From an uncultured Bacteroidales bacterium (lineage in GTDB: Bacteria; Bacteroidota; Bacteroidia; Bacteroidales; P3), in the NCBI GenBank assembly GCA_910578275.1, contig CAJTPR010000001.1, positions 124,001 through 188,000 on the forward strand: 64,000 bases of DNA, given 5' to 3'. Positions 1 through 7,051 of this stretch are shown here, in pieces. Numbering within the stretch: the stretch's first letter is position 1; every line of letters begins with the position of its first letter. The notes below the pieces were generated by a model, which ran no database searches, was not told the origin of the DNA, and saw only the letters and a list, made by a program, of their open reading frames with translations. A program made the position numbers and the translations under genes.

Positions 1-862
1 AAAAAGTGGAGGAACGCGAAGCAAGGAATGGGCGCATAAGACCGTTCCAGAAGCCCTTTCTCCTTTGCTTGTCCGCACGTGTGTCCTGGGTCAAGGCGCT
101 CACGCCCGCCTGGCCTTTCAAGGTCAGCCCCCTGTAAAGGTCGAAAGCGAAATCCAAGGCCAGCACCACGTTTTCTTCCGGACTCAATTCTTCCGGCAAA
201 TTTCCAGGCAAGGAACGGCGATGGTCGCATGCCTTGAAGAAATGCAAGTCCAGCTGTTGTCTCTTGTGCGAGAATCCTAACTTGAACGCGAAAGCTGTAC
301 GCTTGTAATTCGACAAGGCATGGGAGGAAAAGGCGTCCGCCTTGCCGGAACCGAGCGTGTCGGCCTTGCGCGCCTTGGCCAATCTGCCGTACATGGCCGA
401 AAAACGGAGCGGAAACGAAGCCGGTTCCAGGCTGATGCCTGCCCCGTCGAACTGATGCCCCGAAAGCCCGTACGGATGCATCTCCATCGTGGTGCGTCCC
501 AGATAAGCCTTGATCCATTTGTAGGAGGGCGTAAAGGAGAGGCGTGAGAAAGGCTGCGCGTAGGACATGCGGCTGTCTGCAAAACTGAACGAGAAAGGCA
601 ACGAGAAACCGTACACGACCGGATTCAATCCCACGGAAACAAGGTAGGCGAAAGGCTCCGAGCCACCGCTTGAATTCAAACGGCTTGAAGCCTGGGCGCC
701 CACATTCCCCGAGAGGGAAAAAGGGCTTCGTTTACCGATTCCCGTAAAGTCTTGCGCGCTCGATTCCGTACCTGTTCCCAAGAAAAGCGACAACAGGAAA
801 ACGCCCGCGCAAAAACGCGCGAAAGGATACAGGCAACGGGGTTGAAACAAGCATGTGTTCAT
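1..862 (-). CDS. secreted, probably outer-membrane protein, partial (C-terminus beyond left edge)
   Basis: The frame is open from the ATG at 860-862 to the left edge, giving 287 codons without a stop; the C-terminus lies outside the window. Residues 1 to about 37 look like a Sec signal peptide: a basic start, a hydrophobic stretch around FCAGVFLLSLFLGTG, then a Ser/Ala-rich cleavage region ending near SSAQ. The mature part is rich in Ser, Gly and aromatic residues, with alternating segments such as YLVSVGLNPVVYGFSLPF and RLSFTPSYKWIKAYLGRTT. This resembles the long beta-barrel-like surface proteins common in Bacteroidota. No enzymatic motif was seen. It is divergent from the tRNA-Ser gene, with about 175 bases between them. 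A real gene is very likely; the outer-membrane location is inferred, and the function is unknown. Confidence 0.75.
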   Translation of the reverse strand, partial: MNTCLFQPRCLYPFARFCAGVFLLSLFLGTGTESSAQDFTGIGKRSPFSLSGNVGAQASSRLNSSGGSEPFAYLVSVGLNPVVYGFSLPFSFSFADSRMSYAQPFSRLSFTPSYKWIKAYLGRTTMEMHPYGLSGHQFDGAGISLEPASFPLRFSAMYGRLAKARKADTLGSGKADAFSSHALSNYKRTAFAFKLGFSHKRQQLDLHFFKACDHRRSLPGNLPEELSPEENVVLALDFAFDLYRGLTLKGQAGVSALTQDTRADKQRRKGFWNGLMRPFLASRSSTF

Positions 863-952
863 GTCCGGTTCTTGGATTGGTCTTGTCTATAGAATCCGGA
901 AATCGGATTTTAACGAAGGAAAAAGTCTTTAAAAATTCTTAAAAATTTTTCA

Positions 953-960
953 TACCTTTG
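953..960 (+). promoter_or_regulatory. -7 box (TACCTTTG) of the tRNA-Ser promoter
   Basis: TACCTTTG matches the Bacteroidota sigma-ABfr -7 consensus TAnnTTTG and sits 76 bases upstream of tRNA-Ser, behind a strongly A/T-rich tract (920-950). A clear -33 TTG was not found. Confidence 0.6.
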
Positions 961-1036
961 CAATCCCTTGGCGGAAGCGGGAGTTTGGACGCTGTTAAAA
1001 AAACTTAAAGACGTTTCATGTCAAGGAAGCCACGTT

Positions 1037-1123
1037 GGAAAGATGGGTGAGTGGCTGAAACCAACAGTTTGCTAAACTGTCGTAGGGGTTTCCCTACCGG
1101 GGGTTCGAATCCCCCTCTTTCCG
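1037..1123 (+). tRNA. tRNA-Ser (anticodon GCU)
   Basis: An 87-base cloverleaf. The acceptor stem GGAAAGA pairs with TCTTTCC and is followed by discriminator G at 1123. The anticodon loop TTGCTAA lies between CAGTT and AACTG, with GCT at 1071-1073. A long variable arm (GTAGGG/CCCTAC) marks a class II serine tRNA. The T arm contains GGTTCGAATCC. CCA is not encoded. Its last eight bases plus one more recur at 4348-4356, which fits use of this tRNA as an integration site. Confidence 0.96.
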
Positions 1124-1124
1124 C
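1116..1124 (+). repeat. candidate attachment half-site at the tRNA-Ser 3' end (copy 1)
   Basis: TCTTTCCGC covers the 3' acceptor strand of tRNA-Ser plus one base and recurs in direct orientation at 4348-4356. The two copies bracket the AT-rich island, as expected for a tyrosine-integrase insertion into a tRNA 3' end. Nine bases is short, and no integrase gene lies between the copies. Confidence 0.35.
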
Positions 1125-1134
1125 TTCAATGGTT

Positions 1135-1185
1135 CAAAGCGTATCGAAAATAGACTGATTCCCGGTTTATTTTTGATGCGCTTTG
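1135..1185 (+). terminator. 18-bp hairpin downstream of tRNA-Ser, probable terminator
   Basis: CAAAGCGTATCGAAAATA (1135-1152) pairs over all 18 positions with 1168-1185, with two G-U wobbles in the plus-strand RNA and a 15-base loop. It begins 12 bases after the tRNA and is followed by the T-rich TTCATTTTGG. It probably ends the tRNA transcript. It also argues against any translation start near 1173 for the downstream frame. Confidence 0.6.
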
Positions 1186-1296
1186 TTCATTTTGGTTCGA
1201 AACGAACGGTTCAATCTGTCCTATTACTTTCGTGCCGGAAAGAGTCTTTCTTTAAACAACCAGCATTGTACATTCACTCCATCTTGATTTTTCCTT

Positions 1297-1304
1297 TATC
1301 TTTG
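1297..1304 (+). promoter_or_regulatory. -7 box (TATCTTTG) upstream of the predicted nuclease gene
   Basis: TATCTTTG matches TAnnTTTG exactly, 58 bases before the ATG at 1362. The implied transcript would start near 1311, just before the 1320-1339 hairpin. No good -33 element was seen. Confidence 0.45.
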
Positions 1305-1319
1305 TCTATTTTTCCTAAA

Positions 1320-1339
1320 CGGCCATCCTTAGATGGCCG
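1320..1339 (+). promoter_or_regulatory. perfect leader hairpin before the predicted nuclease gene
   Basis: CGGCCATC and GATGGCCG form a perfect 8-bp stem around the loop CTTA, 22 bases upstream of the start codon and just after the predicted transcription start. It is GC-rich inside an otherwise AT-rich segment. It could be an attenuator, a 5' stabiliser or an operator palindrome. No T-run follows, so a simple terminator is less likely. Confidence 0.4.
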
Positions 1340-1361
1340 CGAGTTTATTGCTAATCGACTA

Positions 1362-1964
1362 ATGAATAAAAAAATTCCGAAATCAGAATTGAGCAACGAA
1401 AATGTAATCAAGGCGGGAATAATAAATTACTTTGCGCGAAAAAATCGTAAACCATTCTGCGTATGCAATGAGTTGACATTTTCCAGTAAAAAAAAAGTGG
1501 CCGATTTGATTTTTTGCAAAGATGACACTAGCATTGGGATTGAGATAAAGGCGCATAATGATGACTTTCGAAGAATCCGCAATCAATTGCCAATCTATTG
1601 TAAATTATTTGATTTTGTATACGTAGCAATTACAGCAAACCATATCGGAAAAATAGGAACTATTCCTAATACCATAGGTATTATATTATTTTCGGACAAA
1701 GGAAAAGTTTCGTATTTACGAAAGGCGCATAGGAATCATGTTGACATCGCTGAAATACTTTTATCTATGCCTGTCTATTTTATTCGCACATCTCTATCAA
1801 ATAATAAATATATCCGCAAAGACAACAAAAATTTTAACAAGAGGCTTGCGCACCAAATATTTATTAAATACCTTCGTACAAGATGTAGATGGACCAACAT
1901 GGACTTATGTACCTCTCTGCACTATGAAGACATAACGGTAAATACGAATTATATCAAACTCTGA
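1362..1964 (+). CDS. predicted PD-(D/E)XK nuclease, sce7726 family
   Basis: A protein of 200 residues. The segment from Asp48 (VADLIF) through EIK at 61-63 and on to QLPIYCKLFDFVYVAIT (75-91) follows the sce7726-family pattern, in which D...ExK forms the core of a PD-(D/E)XK nuclease fold and the Q...Y...FD region follows. The MNKK start was chosen because the frame upstream of 1362 overlaps the tRNA terminator and the predicted promoter. Residues after about 140 are Lys/Arg-rich and low-complexity. Codon use is much more AT-rich than in the core genes. The stop codon directly abuts that of the convergent Beta-like gene. From memory, sce7726 proteins often sit beside sce7725/Beta-like proteins; this has not been checked here. 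Nuclease activity and a defence role are inferred. Confidence 0.7.
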   Translation: MNKKIPKSELSNENVIKAGIINYFARKNRKPFCVCNELTFSSKKKVADLIFCKDDTSIGIEIKAHNDDFRRIRNQLPIYCKLFDFVYVAITANHIGKIGTIPNTIGIILFSDKGKVSYLRKAHRNHVDIAEILLSMPVYFIRTSLSNNKYIRKDNKNFNKRLAHQIFIKYLRTRCRWTNMDLCTSLHYEDITVNTNYIKL

Positions 1965-3074
1965 CTACAATAAACCTAAACGTTTCATTTGCTGTGTAAC
2001 AAACATATTCATTCTAACAGAAATCCAAAAAGAAGGTGTTGCGCCGGGTTTCATCCCGGCAGCCGTATTTTTTACAGTCTGGCAGCCCCAACAAACTAAT
2101 TCTCGAGGAAATCTTTGATCCTCTATACATGCCTTTGCAACATTAATGTATGTGTCTGCATATTCCTCATCGCTTTCCTTATTCCTTCTTTGACGATAAT
2201 AGAAAATTTCTGATACGTCATCCTTCGGCACATCAATCCTCGGAATCCAACCATTGCCGTAAAACGCAACATCGTCATTTCGTTTAGGTGTAATACTTCC
2301 ATAATCGGAATATGAAATCGGAAAAGAAACAGCCTGCTCCACACTATTAAACAAACGTAATTCCGTACATGCAATAGTCCCTTGTTGCTCCCTCTTATTT
2401 AAACTCGCTACACTGTCGGGAAATGACGTACTTGTAAGTACAAATTCTACGTACTCGCATTCTTTTAACCTATCTTTAGCTGAACATAAATATGAAATGG
2501 CTCTATTCTCTGCAATCTTTACTAGTCCATCAACGATGTATCCCTGATCATAAAAAACTGTTATATGTGTGTCTCTGGCCCATTGCAATTCAGCCGCTAT
2601 TATATCCAACTCTTTTTCTATTATTTCTTTATCTACAGATGGATCTATTTTGTAGCCGATATGTCTATATGTTTTTGCGAACGATATAATTTGCTTTCTA
2701 AAATCACGATACTCTTCATCAATGTCATTCACTAATAGCATAGGTATAGCTCTCCTAAAAATCGACCTTAAATCAGCAAAAAAGCATTGCCATTTCTCAT
2801 AACCATTTTGACTATCAAATATCTCATCGATCTGAGCATTACTCAAATCCGGGTCTGAGGTAATATCAAAATACACCATAGCATCATTGGGAAGAAACTT
2901 GGACAAGGCATCGACACGCTTATTAAGATCTCCAATCTGGTCTTTTTTACTTTTTCTTCCTCTTGTAAGTTCAATCAATACAGCCATCTCTTGATGAGAA
3001 TATACCTCTGGTGGAATATTTTTCAATGCACGTATCTCCGCATCACCCGTCTTAAACTGCAATGTATATTTCAT
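1965..3074 (-). CDS. probable Beta-family protein (PF14350-like), function unknown
   Basis: A protein of 369 residues. The N-terminus, MKYTLQFKTGDAEIRALKNI followed by a segment ending in VLIEL, resembles the opening of the Beta-protein family, named after a T4 phage protein: a strand, 'ALxxL' and 'PLIE'. The C-terminus has the paired features CWG (about 328-330) and a Trp-x-x-x-Arg segment, SFWISVRMN (about 350-358), also typical of that family. No catalytic motif is known to me. It is the last gene of the minus-strand trio, 11 bases after the ImmA/IrrE-like gene, and converges on the predicted nuclease with no bases between stop codons. AT-rich codon use matches the island. The family call is by pattern only; an unrelated hypothetical is possible. 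Confidence 0.55.
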   Translation of the reverse strand: MKYTLQFKTGDAEIRALKNIPPEVYSHQEMAVLIELTRGRKSKKDQIGDLNKRVDALSKFLPNDAMVYFDITSDPDLSNAQIDEIFDSQNGYEKWQCFFADLRSIFRRAIPMLLVNDIDEEYRDFRKQIISFAKTYRHIGYKIDPSVDKEIIEKELDIIAAELQWARDTHITVFYDQGYIVDGLVKIAENRAISYLCSAKDRLKECEYVEFVLTSTSFPDSVASLNKREQQGTIACTELRLFNSVEQAVSFPISYSDYGSITPKRNDDVAFYGNGWIPRIDVPKDDVSEIFYYRQRRNKESDEEYADTYINVAKACIEDQRFPRELVCWGCQTVKNTAAGMKPGATPSFWISVRMNMFVTQQMKRLGLL

Positions 3075-3085
3075 TATAATTCAAT

Positions 3086-3622
3086 TTAAAAAGTCTTGAC
3101 AATACCCAATTTATACGCCCTATATAAAACAGCCTTTTCTGTCACTTGAAACAGTTGACTCAATATTTTTGGAGTATTATTTCCTGCTTGAATTGCGTTT
3201 CTAAAATCATTTTCAGGCATCAATAACTCTGCAGCAAATTCATTAGCAGCATATTCAATACCTAATTGATCCCCATTGGCATTTCTAAACAAAGTAATAT
3301 CTGTATGCTGACCTTCCAATTCCCCACAATGGTAATAATAATGTCCCAACTCATGAGCCAATGTAAAACGTTGCCTTAAAGGATTTTGTAAACTATTAAT
3401 CGCTATAATGTACTTTTGCTCCTGTTTTTTAATCCATCCGGAGATACTATCCCCCATTGGCTCATTCCGCAACTCAATATCACCCAAAGAATTTACGTAG
3501 CCAAAAACATCAAAAACTAAATCTTTTCTATATTTAGAATTATCCTTCAGTATTTCCCGGGCTCCTTGAATTTGACTACTATTTACCGGTACTACAGATT
3601 GAATGTTTAATCTACGTCCCAT
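3086..3622 (-). CDS. ImmA/IrrE-type metallopeptidase
   Basis: A protein of 178 residues. LAHELGHYYYH places a zincin HExxH at His90-Glu91...His94, and IEYAANEFAAELLMP supplies the third ligand (Glu123) and the family-typical 'AN.FAAxLLMP' tail. ImmA/IrrE peptidases usually cleave or regulate an HTH repressor in phage, ICE and toxin-antitoxin contexts. Here there is no HTH domain in the protein or in the neighbouring genes, which is unusual. The gene is 3 bases after the membrane-protein gene and 11 bases before the Beta-like gene, so co-transcription is likely. In this setting it probably acts as a sensor or activating protease for the island; its substrate cannot be deduced. Confidence 0.85.
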   Translation of the reverse strand: MGRRLNIQSVVPVNSSQIQGAREILKDNSKYRKDLVFDVFGYVNSLGDIELRNEPMGDSISGWIKKQEQKYIIAINSLQNPLRQRFTLAHELGHYYYHCGELEGQHTDITLFRNANGDQLGIEYAANEFAAELLMPENDFRNAIQAGNNTPKILSQLFQVTEKAVLYRAYKLGIVKTF

Positions 3623-3625
3623 ATA

Positions 3626-4210
3626 TTATTCTTCTTCAATATTTTTGTTTTCGAGAATCATTGTAGAATTTTCTAACTTGCTTAACTGCTTACCCATTGA
3701 CTCGAGTTTCTCATTAGTCCTTTGAAGGGCTTCTTCAATTTTATCATCAATGATTCCGCCGATTGTCGAATCCACTTCTTTATCTACACGCATTAATTCC
3801 AACCATTTACTCTTAATATTTTTCTCCACAGAATCATCAACTTTTTCTTTTATCTCTCCAACTGCTTCTTTTACTCGTTTATCTACATTATATCCAAAAG
3901 CTAATGCCATAAGACCAATCACAGCAACAAGAATGGTCAAGAGCCAAGAGAAAAAAGAATGAGTATGATTGGTAAATTCTTGAGGTGATAGAACCAATCC
4001 TTCTTTTTGCAGCCCCTTCAATAAATTTACAGTCGTGTTATAAGTTGTATCCAACCGTGCAGCAACCTCTTGGTTTACCACCCATGGATATTTTTCACTA
4101 TTAACAACATAAATATGACGTCCACAAGATCGTAAAAGCAACATAGCAAAAATCAGTAAAATCGAGACGCGACTTAACACTGGCAGCCAATATCGACAGA
4201 GATTTTTCAT
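3626..4210 (-). CDS. two-helix membrane protein with C-terminal coiled coil, unknown
   Basis: A protein of 194 residues with two clear hydrophobic segments, about 12-28 (VSILLIFAMLLL) and 86-106 (FSWLLTILVAVIGLMALAF). The roughly 57 polar residues between them are probably periplasmic. Residues 107-190 are a charged, heptad-like helix rich in Lys/Glu, probably cytoplasmic and oligomeric. No family was recognised. It is the first gene of the three-gene operon, with a -7 box 24 bases upstream of its ATG. A membrane-anchored coiled coil beside an ImmA-type protease would suit a membrane sensor or an effector that disturbs the envelope, but this is inference. AT-rich like the rest of the island. 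Confidence 0.7.
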   Translation of the reverse strand: MKNLCRYWLPVLSRVSILLIFAMLLLRSCGRHIYVVNSEKYPWVVNQEVAARLDTTYNTTVNLLKGLQKEGLVLSPQEFTNHTHSFFSWLLTILVAVIGLMALAFGYNVDKRVKEAVGEIKEKVDDSVEKNIKSKWLELMRVDKEVDSTIGGIIDDKIEEALQRTNEKLESMGKQLSKLENSTMILENKNIEEE

Positions 4211-4233
4211 ATCTATGAATAGTATTCGTAGAG

Positions 4234-4241
4234 CAAATGTA
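4234..4241 (-). promoter_or_regulatory. -7 box (TACATTTG) of the island operon
   Basis: Reading on the minus strand, TACATTTG fits TAnnTTTG, 24 bases upstream of the membrane-protein ATG. The predicted leader is under 20 bases. The -33 region is weak. Confidence 0.5.
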
Positions 4242-4347
4242 CATCATTTCCTGAACACGCCCACCCTCCCGCGCTTCAGACATCGATTTTTTCTACTTTG
4301 AATCTGAATCCTTTCACTCCTTATTCTTGATGCCTTTGCCGAACACT

Positions 4348-4356
4348 TCTTTCCGC
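4348..4356 (+). repeat. candidate attachment half-site (copy 2 of the tRNA-Ser 3' end)
   Basis: TCTTTCCGC, identical and in the same orientation as 1116-1124, about 3.2 kb downstream. It overlaps the start of the inverted repeat by two bases. With copy 1 it delimits the AT-rich segment; see the paired feature for caveats. Confidence 0.35.
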
Positions 4357-4412
4357 CCCAAAAGTTTGCCCAACGCATAGTCCTAGCCATGCATTAGGCA
4401 AACTTTTGGGGC
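4355..4412. repeat. 16-bp perfect inverted repeat with nested stem
   Basis: GCCCCAAAAGTTTGCC (4355-4370) and its exact complement GGCAAACTTTTGGGGC (4397-4412) are separated by 26 bases. Inside, after a symmetric 4x4 mismatch, GCAT (4375-4378) pairs with ATGC (4389-4392) around a 10-base loop. No T-run follows on either strand. It may be a recombinase binding site, a terminator of unusual form or a dispersed palindromic element. No second copy was noticed in the window. Confidence 0.75.
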
Positions 4413-4552
4413 ACAGTTACGCCTCTCGCCCGCAGAACTAAACTTTAGATATTACAACCAGTACAACCAAACTACCCTTGGATAGATAAAATATGAATGC
4501 CCTGTCTATCATTCTGAACAATCGTCCCGCCCTTTCTTCAGGCAAGACACCT

Positions 4553-5845
4553 TCATTCCGCGAGTTCCCCGTAGAGGTCGAAGGCTTCCGCGGCGACGAT
4601 CTTCACCTGATGGAATTCGCCGGGGGCAAGGTCGGCCGAATCGACACGGATCAGCACCTCGTTATCCACCTCGGGCGAATCGTATTCGGTACGCCCCACG
4701 TAGAATTCGCCTTCTATCCTGTCGATGAGCACCTCGTAAGTCTTGCCCACCCTTGCCTGGTTGGCCTCGTATGATATTTCCTCCTGCAAGTCCATGATGG
4801 CCTGGGCGCGCCGTTCCTTTTCCGCCTCCGGCACCGTCTCGCCCCTATCGTATGCCGGCGTCCCTTCCTCCCTCGAATAAGGGAAAACGCCCAGACGATC
4901 GAACTTGAACGCACGCACGAATTCCGCCAAGTCTTCGAACGCGGCGGCATCCTCGCCCGGGAAACCCGTTATGAGCGTGGTACGGAAAGCCGCATCCGGC
5001 AAAGCCTGACGGAAATCGGCCAAGAGCGAAAGGGTCTGTTCCTTGGTCGTGGATCGCGCCATGCTTTTCAATATCCTCGAATCGATATGCTGCAAAGGGA
5101 TGTCCACATACCGGCAGACCTTGGGTTCTTCGCGCATCACCTCCAGCAAGTCCTGCGGAAAGGCGTGCGGATAGAGATATTGCAGCCTGACCCAATGCAG
5201 GCCGTCGATACGGCACAGCCGGCGTACCAGCTCCGCGATTTCCCGTCTGCCGTACAAGTCCATGCCATAATAGGTAAGGTCTTGCGCCACGAGGATAAGC
5301 TCCTTCACCCCCTCGTCGACCAGTTTTGCGGCCTCTTTCAAGATTTCCTCGACAGGCCGGGAAACATGCTTGCCACGTATGAGGGGAATGGCACAGAACG
5401 CGCATTGACGGTTGCAACCCTCCGAAACCTTCAAATAGGCGTAATGGGAAGGCGTGGAAAGCCGCCTGACGGTAGCATCGGCATCCACATGACTCTCCAG
5501 GACGGCATCCACCACCGCCTGCGGATCGTTCACGCCGAACCAGGCATCCACGTCGGGAATCTCCCGCTTGAGTTCCTCTCCGTGCCGCTGCACGAGACAG
5601 CCCATCACGAAGACCTTGCCTTTCTTCCGCCTGTTCTTGCGTACGGTCTCGGCCAGGATGGCATCGACCGATTCCTGTTTGGCGTCCAAGATGAATCCGC
5701 AAGTATTTATCAGCACCACATCCGCCGCACGCGGGCTTTCTTCCCGCACGATCGTCCAGCCGGCACGCTTCACGTTGCCGGAAATCACCTCCGAATCCAC
5801 CGTATTCTTCGAGCAACCAAGGCTCACGACTTTCAAGGAAGGCAT
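4553..5845 (-). CDS. rimO: ribosomal protein S12 methylthiotransferase RimO
   Basis: Radical-SAM enzyme of 430 residues that adds a methylthio group to the conserved Asp of ribosomal protein S12. The N-terminal UPF0004 domain has cluster cysteines at 11 (LGCSKNTVDSE), 49 and 83. The radical-SAM motif CNRQCAFC is at 144-151. A TRAM domain occupies roughly the last 65 residues. The start at MPSLKVVSLGC is used because upstream residues in the frame are low-quality and overlap the ftsY end. It lies 7 bases after ftsY and is the last gene of the rpmG-DUF4295-ftsY-rimO cluster typical of Bacteroidota. Confidence 0.95.
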   Translation of the reverse strand: MPSLKVVSLGCSKNTVDSEVISGNVKRAGWTIVREESPRAADVVLINTCGFILDAKQESVDAILAETVRKNRRKKGKVFVMGCLVQRHGEELKREIPDVDAWFGVNDPQAVVDAVLESHVDADATVRRLSTPSHYAYLKVSEGCNRQCAFCAIPLIRGKHVSRPVEEILKEAAKLVDEGVKELILVAQDLTYYGMDLYGRREIAELVRRLCRIDGLHWVRLQYLYPHAFPQDLLEVMREEPKVCRYVDIPLQHIDSRILKSMARSTTKEQTLSLLADFRQALPDAAFRTTLITGFPGEDAAAFEDLAEFVRAFKFDRLGVFPYSREEGTPAYDRGETVPEAEKERRAQAIMDLQEEISYEANQARVGKTYEVLIDRIEGEFYVGRTEYDSPEVDNEVLIRVDSADLAPGEFHQVKIVAAEAFDLYGELAE

Positions 5846-5852
5846 CGTCGAC

Positions 5853-6827
5853 TTATTTGTTTTCTCCGAACAACGATTCAACGAAACCGACCTTGTCGAA
5901 CAGCTGCAAGTCGTTGATCTTCTCGCCCACCCCGACATACTTGATCGGCACCTTGAACTGGTTGGAAATGCCGATGGCCACACCGCCTTTGGCCGTTCCA
6001 TCCAGCTTGGTGAGCGCCAAGGCGTTCACCTCCGTGGCCGCCGTAAATTGCCTGGCCTGCTCCACGGCATTCTGACCCGTGGAAGCGTCCAAGACCAGCA
6101 GGATTTCGTGCGGCGCTTGCGGAACGACCTTCCGCATCACGTTCTTGATCTTTGAAAGTTCGTTCATCAAACCCACCTTGTTGTGCAGACGGCCCGCCGT
6201 GTCGATGATCACCACGTCCGCCGCCCTGGCCACGGCCGATTTCAACGTGTCGAACGCCACCGAAGCGGGATCGGAGCCCATGTTCTGCGCCACGACAGGC
6301 ACGTCCACGCGACGCCCCCACTCCTGCAACTGTTCCACCGCCGCGGCACGGAACGTATCGGCGGCACCCAATACCACGCTGGCGCCGTTTTGCTTGAACT
6401 TATAGGCCAATTTGCCGATGGTGGTCGTCTTTCCCACACCGTTGACACCTACGACCATGATCACATACGGCTTCTTGCTTTCCTGCTGCCAAGGATCCTC
6501 CTGCGGGCTTTCCACCAGCAACGCGCAGATTTCCTCACGCAACACCTTGTTCAATTCCGACACACCGAGATACTTGTCGCGTTTGACACGTTCCTGTATG
6601 CGTTCGATTATCTGCAACGTGGTCTCGACGCCCACGTCGCTTGTCACCAGGACCTCTTCCAGATTGTCCAGCACCTCGTCGTCTATCGTCGACTTGCCCG
6701 CCACGGCACGGGTGATTTTCTTGAGAACGCTTTCCTTGGTCTTGTCCAGCCCCCGTTCCAAGTCCGCCTTTTCCTCTCCGATCTGTTCAGCGGTCTTGCT
6801 ACGTGAAAAAAATGAAAAAAAGCCCAT
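5853..6827 (-). CDS. ftsY: signal recognition particle receptor FtsY
   Basis: SRP-receptor GTPase of 324 residues for co-translational membrane targeting. A four-helix N domain (about 20-105) is followed by the G domain with GVNGVGKTTT (127-136), DTAGR (209-213) and TKLDGTAKGG (273-282). There is only a short basic/aromatic N-terminus (MGFFSFFSRSK) and no long acidic A domain, as usual for Bacteroidota. MGFF was chosen as the start because the frame upstream encodes Arg/Gly-rich sequence with no family similarity. It lies downstream of DUF4295, separated by about 225 bases that contain two hairpins. Confidence 0.96.
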   Translation of the reverse strand: MGFFSFFSRSKTAEQIGEEKADLERGLDKTKESVLKKITRAVAGKSTIDDEVLDNLEEVLVTSDVGVETTLQIIERIQERVKRDKYLGVSELNKVLREEICALLVESPQEDPWQQESKKPYVIMVVGVNGVGKTTTIGKLAYKFKQNGASVVLGAADTFRAAAVEQLQEWGRRVDVPVVAQNMGSDPASVAFDTLKSAVARAADVVIIDTAGRLHNKVGLMNELSKIKNVMRKVVPQAPHEILLVLDASTGQNAVEQARQFTAATEVNALALTKLDGTAKGGVAIGISNQFKVPIKYVGVGEKINDLQLFDKVGFVESLFGENK

Positions 6828-6972
6828 TTTATTTGAGTATTTAAACTTCGTCCGTCTCGCGCCGATCCGGATTCGCCCACCGGACCCGCCCCTCGTCCGG
6901 CTCCGGATCCACGAAACCATCGACGGCATGAGGCAAGTCCGATCCGGCGAACGGATGCCTCCAAACACATAA

Positions 6973-7027
6973 AGGTTCACCGATACTACCGATGAACCTC
7001 TACGTCAAGGGGCGACACAAACGCCCC
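6973..7027 (-). terminator. two small hairpins between DUF4295 and ftsY
   Basis: AGGTTCA (6973-6979) pairs with TGAACCT (6993-6999), and GGGGCG (7009-7014) pairs with CGCCCC (7022-7027). Neither is followed by a convincing T-run on the minus strand. They may weaken readthrough from the ribosomal-protein genes into ftsY or act as processing sites. Confidence 0.3.
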
Positions 7028-7051
7028 GAAATGCTCCACGAAAAGCTGGAA

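Larger units (their letters stand above)
4242..4552. other. intergenic segment marking the island end
   Basis: No supported gene. It contains the promoter-proximal side of the island operon, the second 9-base copy of the tRNA-Ser 3' end (4348-4356) and the 16-bp inverted repeat (4355-4412). Beyond 4500 the composition returns to that of the core genome. A short plus-strand frame from 4493 runs antisense to rimO and has no protein-like features. Confidence 0.6.

Noticed and set aside
1173..1361. Longer N-terminus for the predicted nuclease
   Set aside because: It overlaps the hairpin after tRNA-Ser and the predicted promoter, and its translation is not family-like.
4493..4774. Short plus-strand frame at the island edge
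   Set aside because: Antisense to the C-terminus of rimO, no start context, no protein-like features.
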